DNA from: an uncultured Phycisphaerales bacterium
GTDB taxonomy: Bacteria > Planctomycetota > Phycisphaerae > Phycisphaerales > SM1A02
Direction of reading: 5' to 3'
Assembly (NCBI GenBank): GCA_949373145.1
Contig: CASICI010000031.1
Coordinates: 1 to 44,121 of the forward strand
DNA length: 44,121 nucleotides
Shown: piece by piece, positions 27,382 through 36,958 of the stretch
Numbering within the stretch: the first letter of the stretch is position 1
How the letters are laid out: each line of letters opens with the position of its first letter
Made by a program: the position numbers and the translations under genes
Notes under the pieces: generated by a model
The model's input: only the letters and a program-made list of their open reading frames with translations
Databases searched by the model: none
Told to the model about the DNA's origin: nothing

Positions 27382-28415
27382 GAGACGCCTCCGACAGGGG
27401 GCTCTGAGGGAGGTGGCGGAGGGGAGGGCGTGCCGAACGATCGGACATCGGACTTACTGGATCGATTGGCACCAGGATCAAGAGCAAGCCCGGTCGATGG
27501 ATCCGTCACTGAGCGGACGAAGAGATCTTCAAGCGACTCACGCTTGGGAACGACGGATTCGATCATGACCTCGGAACTTCTGAGCCGGTCGAGAATCGGC
27601 TGAACCGCGATCGGATCGTCACTTGGAATGCGAAGCAGAGATCGTCCCTCGCCAAGCGACTCGAATTCAACTCCGTCGAATGTCGAAGCAAGTTCGGAAG
27701 TCGCACGTGAGATGATTTCGTAGCAGCGGCTCGAACTGGTGAGTGACGCGACGGTGCCCTGACGCGCGACGAGACCCTGGACGAGAATCGCGACTCGATC
27801 GCAGATGAGTTCGAGTTCGGAAAGGATGTGGCTGTTCACCAGAACACTCTTGCCCTGTTCTCGCATCTGGGTCAGGACATCACGAATCTCGCGGCGACCC
27901 ACGGGGTCCACGCCATCGGTGGGTTCGTCGAGCAGGACCAGCTGAGGGTCATTGACGAGCGATGCCGCGAGGCCGATTCGCTGCTGCATTCCCTTTGAAT
28001 AGGTGCCAAGACGTTTTTTGGCCCATTCGCGCATGTGGACGAGATCCAGCAGTTCGTCGGTCCGCCGCACACGGAGTTTGCGCGGCATCTTGCACATGGC
28101 ACCGGCGAATTCGATCGCCTGCCGCCCGGTGAGCCAGGGGGGGAATCTGTGGTGTTCCGGGAGGTATCCCACGTTTGCAAGTGTTCCATTGTGCCCGACA
28201 GGTTTGCCGAGCACCTGACCCTGAGCGGTGGTCGGCCTGACCACCGTCATCATGATCTTGACCAACGTGCTCTTGCCTGCACCGTTGGGACCGAGCAGAC
28301 CGAAGATTTCACCGGGATGAACTTGAAGGGACACGCCACGCAAGGCGAAGACGCCACCCCGATAGGTCTTGGTGACATCTTTGAGGTCGATTGAAAGGGG
28401 GCTGCTCTGCGTCAT
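27378..28415 (-). CDS. ABC transporter ATP-binding protein
   Basis: 345 residues from ATG 28415 (MTQSSPLSIDLKDVTK). Walker A GLLGPNGAGKSTLVKIM, signature YSKGMQQRIGLAASLVNDPQ, Walker B LVLLDEPTDGVDPVGRREI and the switch His in VNSHILSELE are all in place. The C-terminal ~110 residues form the extra domain common in ABC-2 exporter ATPases and end in a Pro-rich SFGTPSPPPPPSEPPVGG tail. It drives the permease encoded next. An in-frame upstream start at 28466 lacks a ribosome site. Confidence 0.93.
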   Translation of the reverse strand: MTQSSPLSIDLKDVTKTYRGGVFALRGVSLQVHPGEIFGLLGPNGAGKSTLVKIMMTVVRPTTAQGQVLGKPVGHNGTLANVGYLPEHHRFPPWLTGRQAIEFAGAMCKMPRKLRVRRTDELLDLVHMREWAKKRLGTYSKGMQQRIGLAASLVNDPQLVLLDEPTDGVDPVGRREIRDVLTQMREQGKSVLVNSHILSELELICDRVAILVQGLVARQGTVASLTSSSRCYEIISRATSELASTFDGVEFESLGEGRSLLRIPSDDPIAVQPILDRLRSSEVMIESVVPKRESLEDLFVRSVTDPSTGLALDPGANRSSKSDVRSFGTPSPPPPPSEPPVGGVS

Positions 28416-28677
28416 GAAGATTGATCTACCGAAGAGTGATGGGATGCAGAATATTCGGAAGAACACTGCATGGATTGCACCATGGCGTGAAAAACATCCG
28501 ACATCACCCGCTCACGGGGAAAACGAATGGTTCTTGATCATAGTGGTTCAAAGGCACGACACCTTCTCAGATGGGGGCTGAGACCGAGGAAATGAGGACC
28601 AGGCCGCCCACAGTGTCAAATTCCTCGGATTTCACCATGACGTGGAATTCCCGAGGCGGCTACCCTTCTCAACTGCC

Positions 28678-30732
28678 ATGAGCTCTCATTCATCACTGAA
28701 CAGCTTCATCAAGGAACTCGAATCCGCAGGAGAACTGACCCGGGTGGATGCCGCCGTGTCGCCACTGCTCGAGATCACCGAGATCACCGACCGGATGAGC
28801 AAGAGCAAGGCGCCCTCGACGAGTGATGCCGCACGCGGGTTCGATCCGGATCACGCAGATCTGGGTGGCAGAGCCCTGCTGTTCGAAAACGTGGAGGGAA
28901 GCGACTTCCCGGTGGCGATCAATCTGTGGGGCAGCTACCGACGCATGGAGATGGCGCTGGGAGACGACTACGAAACGATCGCGGCGCGCATCGCCTCACT
29001 CACCAAACCACAACCACCCAGAAACCTGCGAGAGCTGGTCACCAAGGCGAAGGAATTCCTTCCCTTGCTCCGGATCCCACCTCGAACGGTGAAGAAAGCC
29101 GCTTGTCAGGAGATCGTGAAACTGACGGAACGCGGCGAGGTGGATCTGACCCGCCTGGGCATTCTCAAATGCTGGCCTCTGGACGGAGACCCCGAGTCGG
29201 TCGGCTATCCGATCACTGCGGAGGAATCGGGGACCGGCAAGGGCCTGGGACGATACATCACGCTCGCAGGCATGCACACCATCCATGCCGATGATCTGGG
29301 CGAGAAGAAACCATCCAGTCACAACATCGGAATGTATCGGTCACAGCTGATCGACGAGACGCATCTCGCGATGCACTGGCACATCCACCACGATGGTGCC
29401 TCGCATTGGCGAAGCTGGAAGAAGATCGGCAAGAAGATGCCGATCGCGATCTGCCTTGGTGGGGAATCGATCCTGCCCTACGCCGCGACCGCACCCCTGC
29501 CTCCGGGGATCTCGGAACTTCTCATGGCGGGGTATCTCAACGGACGAGGCATCCCGATGGTCGAAGGCAAGACGGTCCCCATCAGGGTTCCCGCGAACAG
29601 CGAGATCGTGATCGAGGGCTGGGTCTCCACCGAATGCGGCCCGATCGGCTGGGACCCACGACATACCGATGAACCACTGGGCCCGGGCGCCGTCTTCGAA
29701 GGTCCGTTCGGTGATCACACCGGCTTCTATTCGCTTCCGGATCGATATCCGATCGTGGAAGTGACCGCGATCACGCACCGAAGCAATGCGGTCTACCCCA
29801 CCACCATCGTGGGCCCCCCTCCCATGGAGGATTACTACCTGGGCAAGGCGACCGAACGGGTCTTTCTGCCGTTGCTCAAGACGATCGTGCACGACATCAC
29901 CGACTACCACCTTCCGATGTTCGGCTGCTTCCACAACTGTGCCGCCATCGCGATCGAGAAGGCCTATGGACTGCAAGGGCGCAGAGTCATGCACTCGATC
30001 TGGGGCGCAGGCCAGATGGCATGGACCAAGATGATCATCGTCGCCGATGACGATGCCCCGATCCATGAAGAGAAGGCGCTGTTCGCGACGATGATGCGAA
30101 ACTGCGACTTCAGACGAGACGTCGAGATCGTGAACGGTCCACTGGACATTCTCGATCAGGCCGCTCCTCAACTGGGTTCCGGTACGAAGATCGGTTTCGA
30201 TGCCACCCGAAAGATCGACGGAGACGGCATCGCCGGCAAGACCCTGGACCCACCGAGAATCGACTCCGATGAAAGACATGCCGAGGCTGTCATGGAGATC
30301 TCGAAAGCACTCGACGTCAACCATGTCTTCCCGGACTGGGGCGTGAAACGAATGCTCGTGATCGCCATGCCCGCATTCTCCGATGGCGAGACGATACGCT
30401 CCAAGGCGCAACAGGCGTGGTCGGCGGCGGGCGTCGAATCAAGTGCCGCGGACTTCATCCTGATCGTGGATGAAGACATCGATCCCGACGATTTCGACCG
30501 GGTGCTCTTCAACTGGATGTCATGCAGCGACCCGGGGAACGACATCATGTTCGATGGCTCCAGTGGTGGACGAAGAATCGCATTCGACGCGACCACCAAG
30601 CGCCCCGGAAGACGACCCAGCGGCGCCGCGATACGGGACTTCGCTCCCTATCTCGGAATGGACGAGGACACTCGAAGCAAGGTCTCCGAGCGCTGGGATG
30701 ACTACGGAATCTCCCTGGACATCAAGAAGTGA
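28678..30732 (+). CDS. ubiD: UbiD-family prenylated-FMN decarboxylase (long form)
   Basis: 684 residues from ATG 28678, about 190 longer than E. coli UbiD (497). Recognisable blocks: ALLFENVEGSDFPVAINLWG, NIGMYRSQLIDETHLAMHWH (metal/prFMN binding site), AICLGGESILPYAATAPLPP, EIVIEGWVSTECGPIGWDPR, GPFGDHTGFYSLPDRYPIVE and AVYPTTIVGPPPMEDYYLGK. Glu in the ECGP-region fits the catalytic Glu. The family decarboxylates aromatic and related acids with prenylated FMN from UbiX; in ubiquinone or menaquinone synthesis the substrate is a polyprenyl hydroxybenzoate. Long planctomycete members are often annotated for menaquinone-related steps. Extra residues are spread in the C-terminal half. The next gene starts within its stop codon (GTGA). 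Confidence 0.88.
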   Translation: MSSHSSLNSFIKELESAGELTRVDAAVSPLLEITEITDRMSKSKAPSTSDAARGFDPDHADLGGRALLFENVEGSDFPVAINLWGSYRRMEMALGDDYETIAARIASLTKPQPPRNLRELVTKAKEFLPLLRIPPRTVKKAACQEIVKLTERGEVDLTRLGILKCWPLDGDPESVGYPITAEESGTGKGLGRYITLAGMHTIHADDLGEKKPSSHNIGMYRSQLIDETHLAMHWHIHHDGASHWRSWKKIGKKMPIAICLGGESILPYAATAPLPPGISELLMAGYLNGRGIPMVEGKTVPIRVPANSEIVIEGWVSTECGPIGWDPRHTDEPLGPGAVFEGPFGDHTGFYSLPDRYPIVEVTAITHRSNAVYPTTIVGPPPMEDYYLGKATERVFLPLLKTIVHDITDYHLPMFGCFHNCAAIAIEKAYGLQGRRVMHSIWGAGQMAWTKMIIVADDDAPIHEEKALFATMMRNCDFRRDVEIVNGPLDILDQAAPQLGSGTKIGFDATRKIDGDGIAGKTLDPPRIDSDERHAEAVMEISKALDVNHVFPDWGVKRMLVIAMPAFSDGETIRSKAQQAWSAAGVESSAADFILIVDEDIDPDDFDRVLFNWMSCSDPGNDIMFDGSSGGRRIAFDATTKRPGRRPSGAAIRDFAPYLGMDEDTRSKVSERWDDYGISLDIKK

Positions 30733-31370
30733 CGAGCCCGGAGAGGCATCCGATCAAGGCGCCGACGTGGTCGATGGTGCTCTTCAGATCACTTTTCATT
30801 CTCACGATCACCGGCTTTTCGTTCGCCGCGTATTCCCTGATCAGACCGCTGTTCGGCACCTTCGGATTTGAATTCAACACGTTCATCAAATCCGCGGGTG
30901 CGGTACTGGTGCTTGGAATCTTCGTGGTGTGGCTGATGCCGATGGTCGACCTTCACATCGGGATCTTCGAGCATGTGATTCCGGGAAGACGCTTCAAGCG
31001 GGGACTCTGCGCAAGGTGCGCACATCCAAGAGCACCACACGCCGCCACTGGCTTCTGCGCGGAATGCGGCCGTCAGCACGGCGCTCCGGAAGGATGGCGA
31101 CTGAAGAGGAGAACCATCCTCAATTTCGTGCTCTGGCTCACGGTGGGTCTCTTCTTCGGATCCGCGATCGGTGAGACCAGACTCACCCTGGATGAACGCA
31201 AGTGGATCCAGGAATGCAGGATTCTGGAGGACATGTCACCGGAGTCATTGGGATTCCGAGCCAGACGAAGAAGTTGGCCTTCAAGCTATTCCGAGCTCTA
31301 TTACAGAACGGAACAGGGACCGTATGCGGAACCCCTGGTCACCAATGAACGAGTGAGGCGCATTCCATGA
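30729..31370 (+). CDS. Zinc-ribbon membrane protein, unknown function
   Basis: 213 residues, GTG start overlapping the ubiD stop (GTGA). Hydrophobic segments at about 17-37, 54-72 and 129-147. Between the second and third lies a zinc ribbon (Cys94, Cys97, Cys110, Cys113: LCARCAHP...GFCAECG), similar in kind to the protein at 11887-12666. The C-terminal ~65 residues are soluble and basic. No known function; translational coupling suggests it is made with the UbiD-type decarboxylase. Confidence 0.7.
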   Translation: MTSPERHPIKAPTWSMVLFRSLFILTITGFSFAAYSLIRPLFGTFGFEFNTFIKSAGAVLVLGIFVVWLMPMVDLHIGIFEHVIPGRRFKRGLCARCAHPRAPHAATGFCAECGRQHGAPEGWRLKRRTILNFVLWLTVGLFFGSAIGETRLTLDERKWIQECRILEDMSPESLGFRARRRSWPSSYSELYYRTEQGPYAEPLVTNERVRRIP

Positions 31371-31430
31371 CCGAAGCCACCGTCAGCTGCGCACCTTGAC
31401 CCACACCCGGATCGACTCCGAGCGACACCA

Positions 31431-32663
31431 CTACTCTTCGTAGGAGGCCACGATCTGTGGCTTGAGGAAGAAGTAGTACATGGTGCCTTCCGCGTACTGA
31501 CCACCAGCGAGCGTCCGGGCTTCAGGCCCGATTCCCATGAACAGATCACACCGTCCGGGAGCGACGATCGCACCTCCGGTGTCCTGATCACAGACCAGTC
31601 GCACGAAGGGACGCTTGCCACCACGACCGTCGACCACGTCGGTGTTGACCAGAGCCACCGCACCGGGCGGGTAGACCGACTTGTCGGTGGCGATAGAGGC
31701 CCTGTCGGTGACGGGAACGCCCAACGACCCGGCGGGCCAGGTATCACCCGAGTAGTGCTGGAAGAAGACGAAGTTCTTGTTTCGGGCGATCATCCGATTG
31801 ATGGTCTCGGGATCATGTTCGTTGTGGGCCTGAATGGCATCGAGGCTCAGGCCATCCTTGGTCATGATGCCGGCTTCAAGCATCGAGGCTCCGAGACCGG
31901 TGTAGGGATGCTCCGTCTTTCCGGCGTACCCAACGTGATTCAGACTTCCATCCGGGTACCGAATGCAGGCCGAGCCGTTCACCTGACAGATGTAGGCGTC
32001 GAGCTTGGTGTCGAGCCAGCAGAGTTCGGTTCCCTCGAGCATGCCGCTCGATTCGATCTCATGACGCTCGGGTGAATCGACGATGCGTCCGTTGTCGAGT
32101 CTGCGGCCGAACGGGACACCCTTGGGACACGTCAAAAGCCACTCGGGTCGCTGGTGGATGGGGTGATCGAATCGTTCGGTACGGACGGGGCTGCCCTCGA
32201 AGATCGGTGCGTAGTACCCGGTGAAGAGAACCGTCCCCTGCGAGTCCCAGCCGACGGTCTGATAGACGTCGAAACGAGCCAGGACCGATTGTGCGAACCG
32301 TTCCCCGTTGACGCTGGACGTGAGCGACTCTTTCAGAGCGACGACACTCTTTCGGGCCTGATCATGACTGATGGCGCCATCCTGGGTCTGAAACGGAAAT
32401 CGAGTCTGGCTGGAGGGCGCGGCGTACCAGACGGTACTTTGGTCCAGTGCCTTCGAAAGACCGGACTCACGATCATCGAATGCCGTCACCAGATGCGAGC
32501 GCACCGTGGAGGGATCGACTTTTCGGAGGGCATGCTCACCCGGATTCAGCTGCCGGTGGTAGGTCGGCTTGGCCGACTTCGTGGGGCTGGAGCACCCCGA
32601 AACGGAAAAGAGGAGCACTGAAAACCCAAGAATGGGGAGGAACCTTGACATTCGAAGCATCAT
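31431..32663 (-). CDS. mltA: Membrane-bound lytic murein transglycosylase A
   Basis: 410 residues from ATG 32663 (AAAGG eight bases upstream). Lipoprotein signal with lipobox VSGC (Cys24). MltA domain: VGWDSQGTVLFTGYYAPIFE, ERHEIESSGMLEGTELCWLD, DAYICQVNGSACIRYPDGS and YAGKTEHPYTGLG. The 3D domain at the end has QDTGGAIVAPGRCDLFMGIG with the catalytic Asp pattern DQD...GRCDLF. It cleaves peptidoglycan glycan strands to 1,6-anhydro-muramic products and sits on the outer membrane. Its presence supports peptidoglycan in this organism. Divergent from tatA. Confidence 0.93.
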   Translation of the reverse strand: MMLRMSRFLPILGFSVLLFSVSGCSSPTKSAKPTYHRQLNPGEHALRKVDPSTVRSHLVTAFDDRESGLSKALDQSTVWYAAPSSQTRFPFQTQDGAISHDQARKSVVALKESLTSSVNGERFAQSVLARFDVYQTVGWDSQGTVLFTGYYAPIFEGSPVRTERFDHPIHQRPEWLLTCPKGVPFGRRLDNGRIVDSPERHEIESSGMLEGTELCWLDTKLDAYICQVNGSACIRYPDGSLNHVGYAGKTEHPYTGLGASMLEAGIMTKDGLSLDAIQAHNEHDPETINRMIARNKNFVFFQHYSGDTWPAGSLGVPVTDRASIATDKSVYPPGAVALVNTDVVDGRGGKRPFVRLVCDQDTGGAIVAPGRCDLFMGIGPEARTLAGGQYAEGTMYYFFLKPQIVASYEE

Positions 32664-32893
32664 GATCTGCACCTTTCACGAGTCGCCTCGCTCCGAACCG
32701 CCGGAGAAAATCGCCCGTCGTCCGAATAATCGGCCGTCTGGGCCAAGGTTCTGCAAGGAACAGCCCGGATCGATAGATTCCCAGCGAAAGAGTGACCAAT
32801 TGCGGTTCCTCGTTACAATACTCTTTGTAGGCGTCCTCGAGCAGACGAGCCGAGCGAGCCAGATCAATGCACCCCTGCAAGGGCCTATCAACG

Positions 32894-33193
32894 ATGATTT
32901 CAACCACCGACCAACTCTCTCAGTACCTCCTTGCCTTCGGTATGCCCAGTGGATGGGAATGGATGGCACTGGTGGTCATCGGACTTCTCGTCTTCGGAAG
33001 AAGACTTCCGGAGGTCGGACGATCCGTCGGAAAATCGATTGTGGAATTCAAGAAGGGCATCAAGGGAATCGAGGACGAAATCGACGACGAGTCGAACCGA
33101 AACCAGAAACGAGCCCCGGAACTCAAGAACGATTCACCCAGCAACACGACTTCCGCGATGTACGAGCAGGAAAACACCGCGAAAGACGCCTGA
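32894..33193 (+). CDS. tatA: Twin-arginine translocase subunit TatA/E
   Basis: 99 residues from ATG 32894. The N-terminal transmembrane helix WEWMALVVIGLLVFG is followed by the diagnostic FGRRLPEVGRSVGKSIVEFK amphipathic helix, then a polar, partly acidic tail. Forms the translocation pore with TatC (not in this window) for folded Tat substrates, of which the DUF1501 protein at 17389-18795 is one. An earlier in-frame start (32867) adds nine residues without a ribosome site. Confidence 0.9.
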   Translation: MISTTDQLSQYLLAFGMPSGWEWMALVVIGLLVFGRRLPEVGRSVGKSIVEFKKGIKGIEDEIDDESNRNQKRAPELKNDSPSNTTSAMYEQENTAKDA

Positions 33194-33271
33194 GGATAAG
33201 ACCCTTCGGGTGGACACCAGCAGGCTCGCATCGATTCCGTGCAGAACACGCCCTCTGTCGGGAGGGATGAC

Positions 33272-35494
33272 ATGACGCAGACAACCGAGACCATTGAAGA
33301 GAGCACGCCACGAAACCCGCGTCCGCCGGGTCTTCTTTCGTACGCGCTGGCGAATCTCATTCAAAGCAGTGGCGATGCGATCGACATCAAGAGGCATCAT
33401 CCCTCCGAATCGACGAAGACACTTGAAGCACGATTGGACTCGGTCTCCGCGGCCCAGGAGTCGGGTGCTTCACTTCGCAAGACGATCAAGGGAATTCGGG
33501 GCTGGGAAACCGCGCTCATCATCATCTTGATGGTGGTGTTCAGTGCGAGTGGCGGACTTGCCGCAGCGGCCAGCCTGGAAGCCGGTGACTCCGGAGCGGT
33601 CAACATCTTCTGGTTGCTCGGCGTGGTCCTTGGCATACAGACCATTCTGCTCGTGGTCTGGTTGATCATCGCGATTCCGGGAGGTGCTCTTCTTCGTCGA
33701 TTCTCCGGAGGGAGCCTGATGATCTCCGCGATTGGAGCGATCGCCAGAGCCTTCACACCCACTGGAAGCAAGAATCGGGCCACTCGACGGCGACGCGTCG
33801 AAGCCGCGGCGGCCGCGGTGATGCACGTCGACTTCGGAGGAACCAGAACCCGCTGGGCACTCTCATCGATCACCCATCTGGGATGGACGGTCTTCAATCT
33901 CGGACTGCTGGTCGCCCTGCTGGTCATCCTGTCCGTGCAACGATTCGATTTCGGGTGGGAGACCACGATCGGAACCGACTCCGCATTCAAGGAGGCGGGA
34001 CGCCTCGTCGCCATCGCGCCCGAGGCCGTGGGTTTTCCCGTGCCATCGGAAGAACGCTTCGCGGCGGCCCGAATCGGCGCGACCACGAATGAACCCGCTG
34101 AAAAAGACCCTTCCGCGACAGCCGACCGAAAGGACTTCAGTGGCCTGCTGGTCGGCAGCGTCGTGGTCTATGGCCTCGCACCAAGACTGATCCTGTTCAC
34201 GTTCTGTTTCATCCTGTGGAAACGGGCGACCCGACGATGGCGGCCTGACACTGGCAGTGCGGGCTTCGCACCACTGATGCGTTGGGGCGCACGCTCGGCG
34301 GTCGAAGTCGAGGTCGTCCTGGACGAACCCCTGACCACGAAGCTCGGTCGTGAAGCGACGGGGTCGACACTTCGGCGCAGCAGCGGTTCCGCGCTCCTGG
34401 GCCTCGAACTGGAACCTCCGAGCTGTGGGTGGCCCCCACCATGTGGTGCCACGATCATCGATCTCGGCATTCTCTCCAGTCGTGAAGATCGCAATGCCTG
34501 CATTCGTCGAATCGAAGTCGCGGAAACGGCACCAACACGCCTGGTCGTGGTGGTGAATCTGGTGACCACTCCGGACAACGGAATGTCGCGAATCGTGCAA
34601 AGGCTGCACGCTGCCTCCGATGGCGCCATGCTGAAGATGGTCCTGACCGGTGGCGAGCGCTTCAGAAATCGAGTGGATGCGGGCGCGTTGGCGCAAAGAG
34701 TCACCGACTGGCGCGCGATCATCGATGGACCGGAGATGAACGGAGAAGCGGTCGAACTCGATCTGGACCACCTCACGGCTGAGACACGTGCCCGACTGGC
34801 GGAGATCGTGACCGGCAAAGGGAGGCCCGAACTTCCTGAAGATCAGGGACGAATGGTCACGCTTGATGCCGCCTTCGCCGAGATCGCCGTCCATGCCAGA
34901 AACTGGCATGGAGCGCCCAACCAGAAGGAACTGCTCGCCTTGCAACGCGCGGTCGCATCGTGTGCCGGAGCCGACTCGGAAGATCGACTCGTGGGTATTC
35001 CGGACCTGACCACCATCGCCGCCGATCCGATGGCCGCACTCGATCAGGCGGCGAATCGAATGAAGGCATTCCTTCCGACTGACTTGAGAGACTCCGCGAG
35101 ATGGTGTGCCGTCGGTGCGACGGTGGGCACCCTGGCCTGCCTGGTCACGGCAGGATCGATCGCACCCGTCGTACTTGGAGCACTTCCAGCCTGGCTTGCG
35201 ACTGGTGCGTTTTCAGGAGGCGTGCTGGGACTGCTCAAGACGAACTCTGCAGAAGACACCGAAATGGACCAGAAGACGGTGGCCTCCATTCGTGGAGAGG
35301 TCATCGCTGCCGCGGCCATGCACGCGATTCTGCTCGCGATGCAGGGGCGAGGCGAACGTGCGATTCAGGAAACACTCGAACAGACCTTTCTGGAAGAGCC
35401 GCCATCACTGACACTGACCAACGATGTCGGCGTGCAACTGGGAATCTGGCGTACCAGACTCTCGCACGTCCTTGAAGAGCGAGGTGGACGATGA
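33272..35494 (+). CDS. DUF2868 membrane protein, partner of DUF3482 GTPase
   Basis: 740 residues from ATG 33272 (GGGAGGG upstream). Membrane segments at about 75-100 (ALIIILMVVFSASGGLAAAA), 108-134 (IFWLLGVVLGIQTILLVVWL), 205-225, 285-305 and two near 605-640. The combination of an early double TM, the RFSGGSL element and placement directly before a DUF3482 GTPase matches DUF2868 (PF11067), a family found as such gene pairs, mainly in Proteobacteria. Family function is not established; GTPase-regulated membrane remodelling or transport is guesswork. Gene overlaps the GTPase start by ATGA. Confidence 0.78.
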   Translation: MTQTTETIEESTPRNPRPPGLLSYALANLIQSSGDAIDIKRHHPSESTKTLEARLDSVSAAQESGASLRKTIKGIRGWETALIIILMVVFSASGGLAAAASLEAGDSGAVNIFWLLGVVLGIQTILLVVWLIIAIPGGALLRRFSGGSLMISAIGAIARAFTPTGSKNRATRRRRVEAAAAAVMHVDFGGTRTRWALSSITHLGWTVFNLGLLVALLVILSVQRFDFGWETTIGTDSAFKEAGRLVAIAPEAVGFPVPSEERFAAARIGATTNEPAEKDPSATADRKDFSGLLVGSVVVYGLAPRLILFTFCFILWKRATRRWRPDTGSAGFAPLMRWGARSAVEVEVVLDEPLTTKLGREATGSTLRRSSGSALLGLELEPPSCGWPPPCGATIIDLGILSSREDRNACIRRIEVAETAPTRLVVVVNLVTTPDNGMSRIVQRLHAASDGAMLKMVLTGGERFRNRVDAGALAQRVTDWRAIIDGPEMNGEAVELDLDHLTAETRARLAEIVTGKGRPELPEDQGRMVTLDAAFAEIAVHARNWHGAPNQKELLALQRAVASCAGADSEDRLVGIPDLTTIAADPMAALDQAANRMKAFLPTDLRDSARWCAVGATVGTLACLVTAGSIAPVVLGALPAWLATGAFSGGVLGLLKTNSAEDTEMDQKTVASIRGEVIAAAAMHAILLAMQGRGERAIQETLEQTFLEEPPSLTLTNDVGVQLGIWRTRLSHVLEERGGR

Positions 35495-36936
35495 CGGATT
35501 CGCCACAGGAGAGCACCCTCTTTCGAGTCGGCGTGGTCGGACACACCAACGCCGGCAAGACCTCGCTCATGAGAACCATCGCACGAGATGCCGCGTTCGG
35601 TGCGGTGTCTCCGAGCCCCGGCACCACCGTCGAGGTGGCTTCGGTCAAGCTGTTCGCGAACGACACTCCGCGTGCCGACTTCCGGGACACACCGGGACTC
35701 GAGGATCCGATCGGACTGCTCGAGTTCATAGACGGCCTGCGGACCGACCGGCGAGACGACGGACCCTCCCTGATCGAACGCTTCCTTGGCACCGAGGAAT
35801 CGAGAAACCTCTTCAAGAACGAATCGAAGGCGCTTCGTCAGGCACGCACCGCGGATCTGGTTCTGTACGTGGTCGACGCGCGCGACCGGGTCCTGCCGAG
35901 ACACAGCGATGAGATCGAACTTCTCAACCGATGCGGCAAGCCGGTCCTTCCCGTGCTGAACTTCGTCTCCGACGCCGAAGCCAGGGTCGATGAATGGCGG
36001 GACGCGCTGGCTCGCCTGGGCCTGCACGCCACGGCGAGTTTCGACACCGTGATCTACGAATCCCGGGACGAGCAACGACTCTTCGAAGCGATGCGCGTCC
36101 TTGCCGATGATTTCAGAGACGACATCGACGCATTGATCAAGAATCTTCGCGCGCGAAGACGAAAATCGATCGACCGTGCATCGCGTGCGATCGCGGAACT
36201 TCTGGTGGATGCCGCCGCCTATCTGCAACCGGTCGCCCCCGTCCCCGCGGACGACGACGCACTGCGCGCTGAAAGAAAAAGGGAATCGGAGCAGGCGCTT
36301 CAGGCCGCCCTTCGAGAACACGAACGACTCACCTTCCACAGCATCCTCGCCGCCTTCGAATTCAAGACCGAAGACGCGGAGACCGCACTCCTCGAATGCA
36401 CGGACGGACGACTGGGGATCGATCTCTTCTCGAAAGACGCGATCAGACAGGCGGGCTTCGGAGCCGTCGCCGGTGCGGCGGGTGGCGCGGCGAGCGGCGC
36501 GGCCATCGACCTCGTTCTGGGTGGTATGAGCCTGGGCGCGGCGTCGGCACTCGGCGCCTTGATCGGCGGAACGTTCGGTTCGAGCGCGACGCAGACCAGG
36601 CGTCTCTATCGACGCCTTCGCGGGGCGAACGATCTGCATGCCGGCGACCTCACTCTGAAACTGCTGATGAGTCGTTCGGTCGATCTCGCGCGCGCGATTC
36701 TCAGACGAGGCCATGCGGACGAGAAGAAAGTGCGTCCCGAGGCGGTCGCGCTCGAGAAGTCGGTGCTCGATCAGGTCATCAAGGCTCTGAAAAGCGCACG
36801 ATCTCATCCGTCATGGAGCGGTGTCGGCACGAGTCCGCCTCAGGGGAACGATCGCGAACGTTCCATTCGCCGTCTCGCGGCCCTGGTGCGTGAACAGATC
36901 GTCCCGAAGCGCCCCGAAGAGACGCAGAACGGCTGA
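35491..36936 (+). CDS. DUF3482-type GTPase (YfjP/Era-like)
   Basis: 481 residues. G1/P-loop GHTNAGKTS (about 17-25), G2 near SPGTTVEV, G3 DTPG (RADFRDTPGLEDP), and a degenerate G4 (NFVSD for NKxD). After the G domain, a DUF3482-like helical region contains charged coiled-coil segments (RKRESEQALQAALREHERLT) and a Gly/Ala-rich hydrophobic stretch (AVAGAAGGAASGAAIDLVLG, about 330-375) that probably inserts into the membrane. Domain order and DUF2868 partner match the PF11981 family. Cellular role is unknown. Overlaps the DUF2868 gene (ATGA). Confidence 0.85.
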   Translation: MTDSPQESTLFRVGVVGHTNAGKTSLMRTIARDAAFGAVSPSPGTTVEVASVKLFANDTPRADFRDTPGLEDPIGLLEFIDGLRTDRRDDGPSLIERFLGTEESRNLFKNESKALRQARTADLVLYVVDARDRVLPRHSDEIELLNRCGKPVLPVLNFVSDAEARVDEWRDALARLGLHATASFDTVIYESRDEQRLFEAMRVLADDFRDDIDALIKNLRARRRKSIDRASRAIAELLVDAAAYLQPVAPVPADDDALRAERKRESEQALQAALREHERLTFHSILAAFEFKTEDAETALLECTDGRLGIDLFSKDAIRQAGFGAVAGAAGGAASGAAIDLVLGGMSLGAASALGALIGGTFGSSATQTRRLYRRLRGANDLHAGDLTLKLLMSRSVDLARAILRRGHADEKKVRPEAVALEKSVLDQVIKALKSARSHPSWSGVGTSPPQGNDRERSIRRLAALVREQIVPKRPEETQNG

Positions 36937-36958
36937 ACGCGCTTTCATGGCGTCCTCA

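Noticed and set aside
29341-30411. A 356-codon minus-strand ORF
   Set aside because: Lies wholly antisense to ubiD, has no family motifs and no ribosome site; it is a shadow produced by codon bias.
35365-36807. A 480-codon minus-strand ORF
   Set aside because: Antisense to the DUF3482 GTPase gene, rich in Arg/Asp/Gln with no recognisable domain; a shadow.
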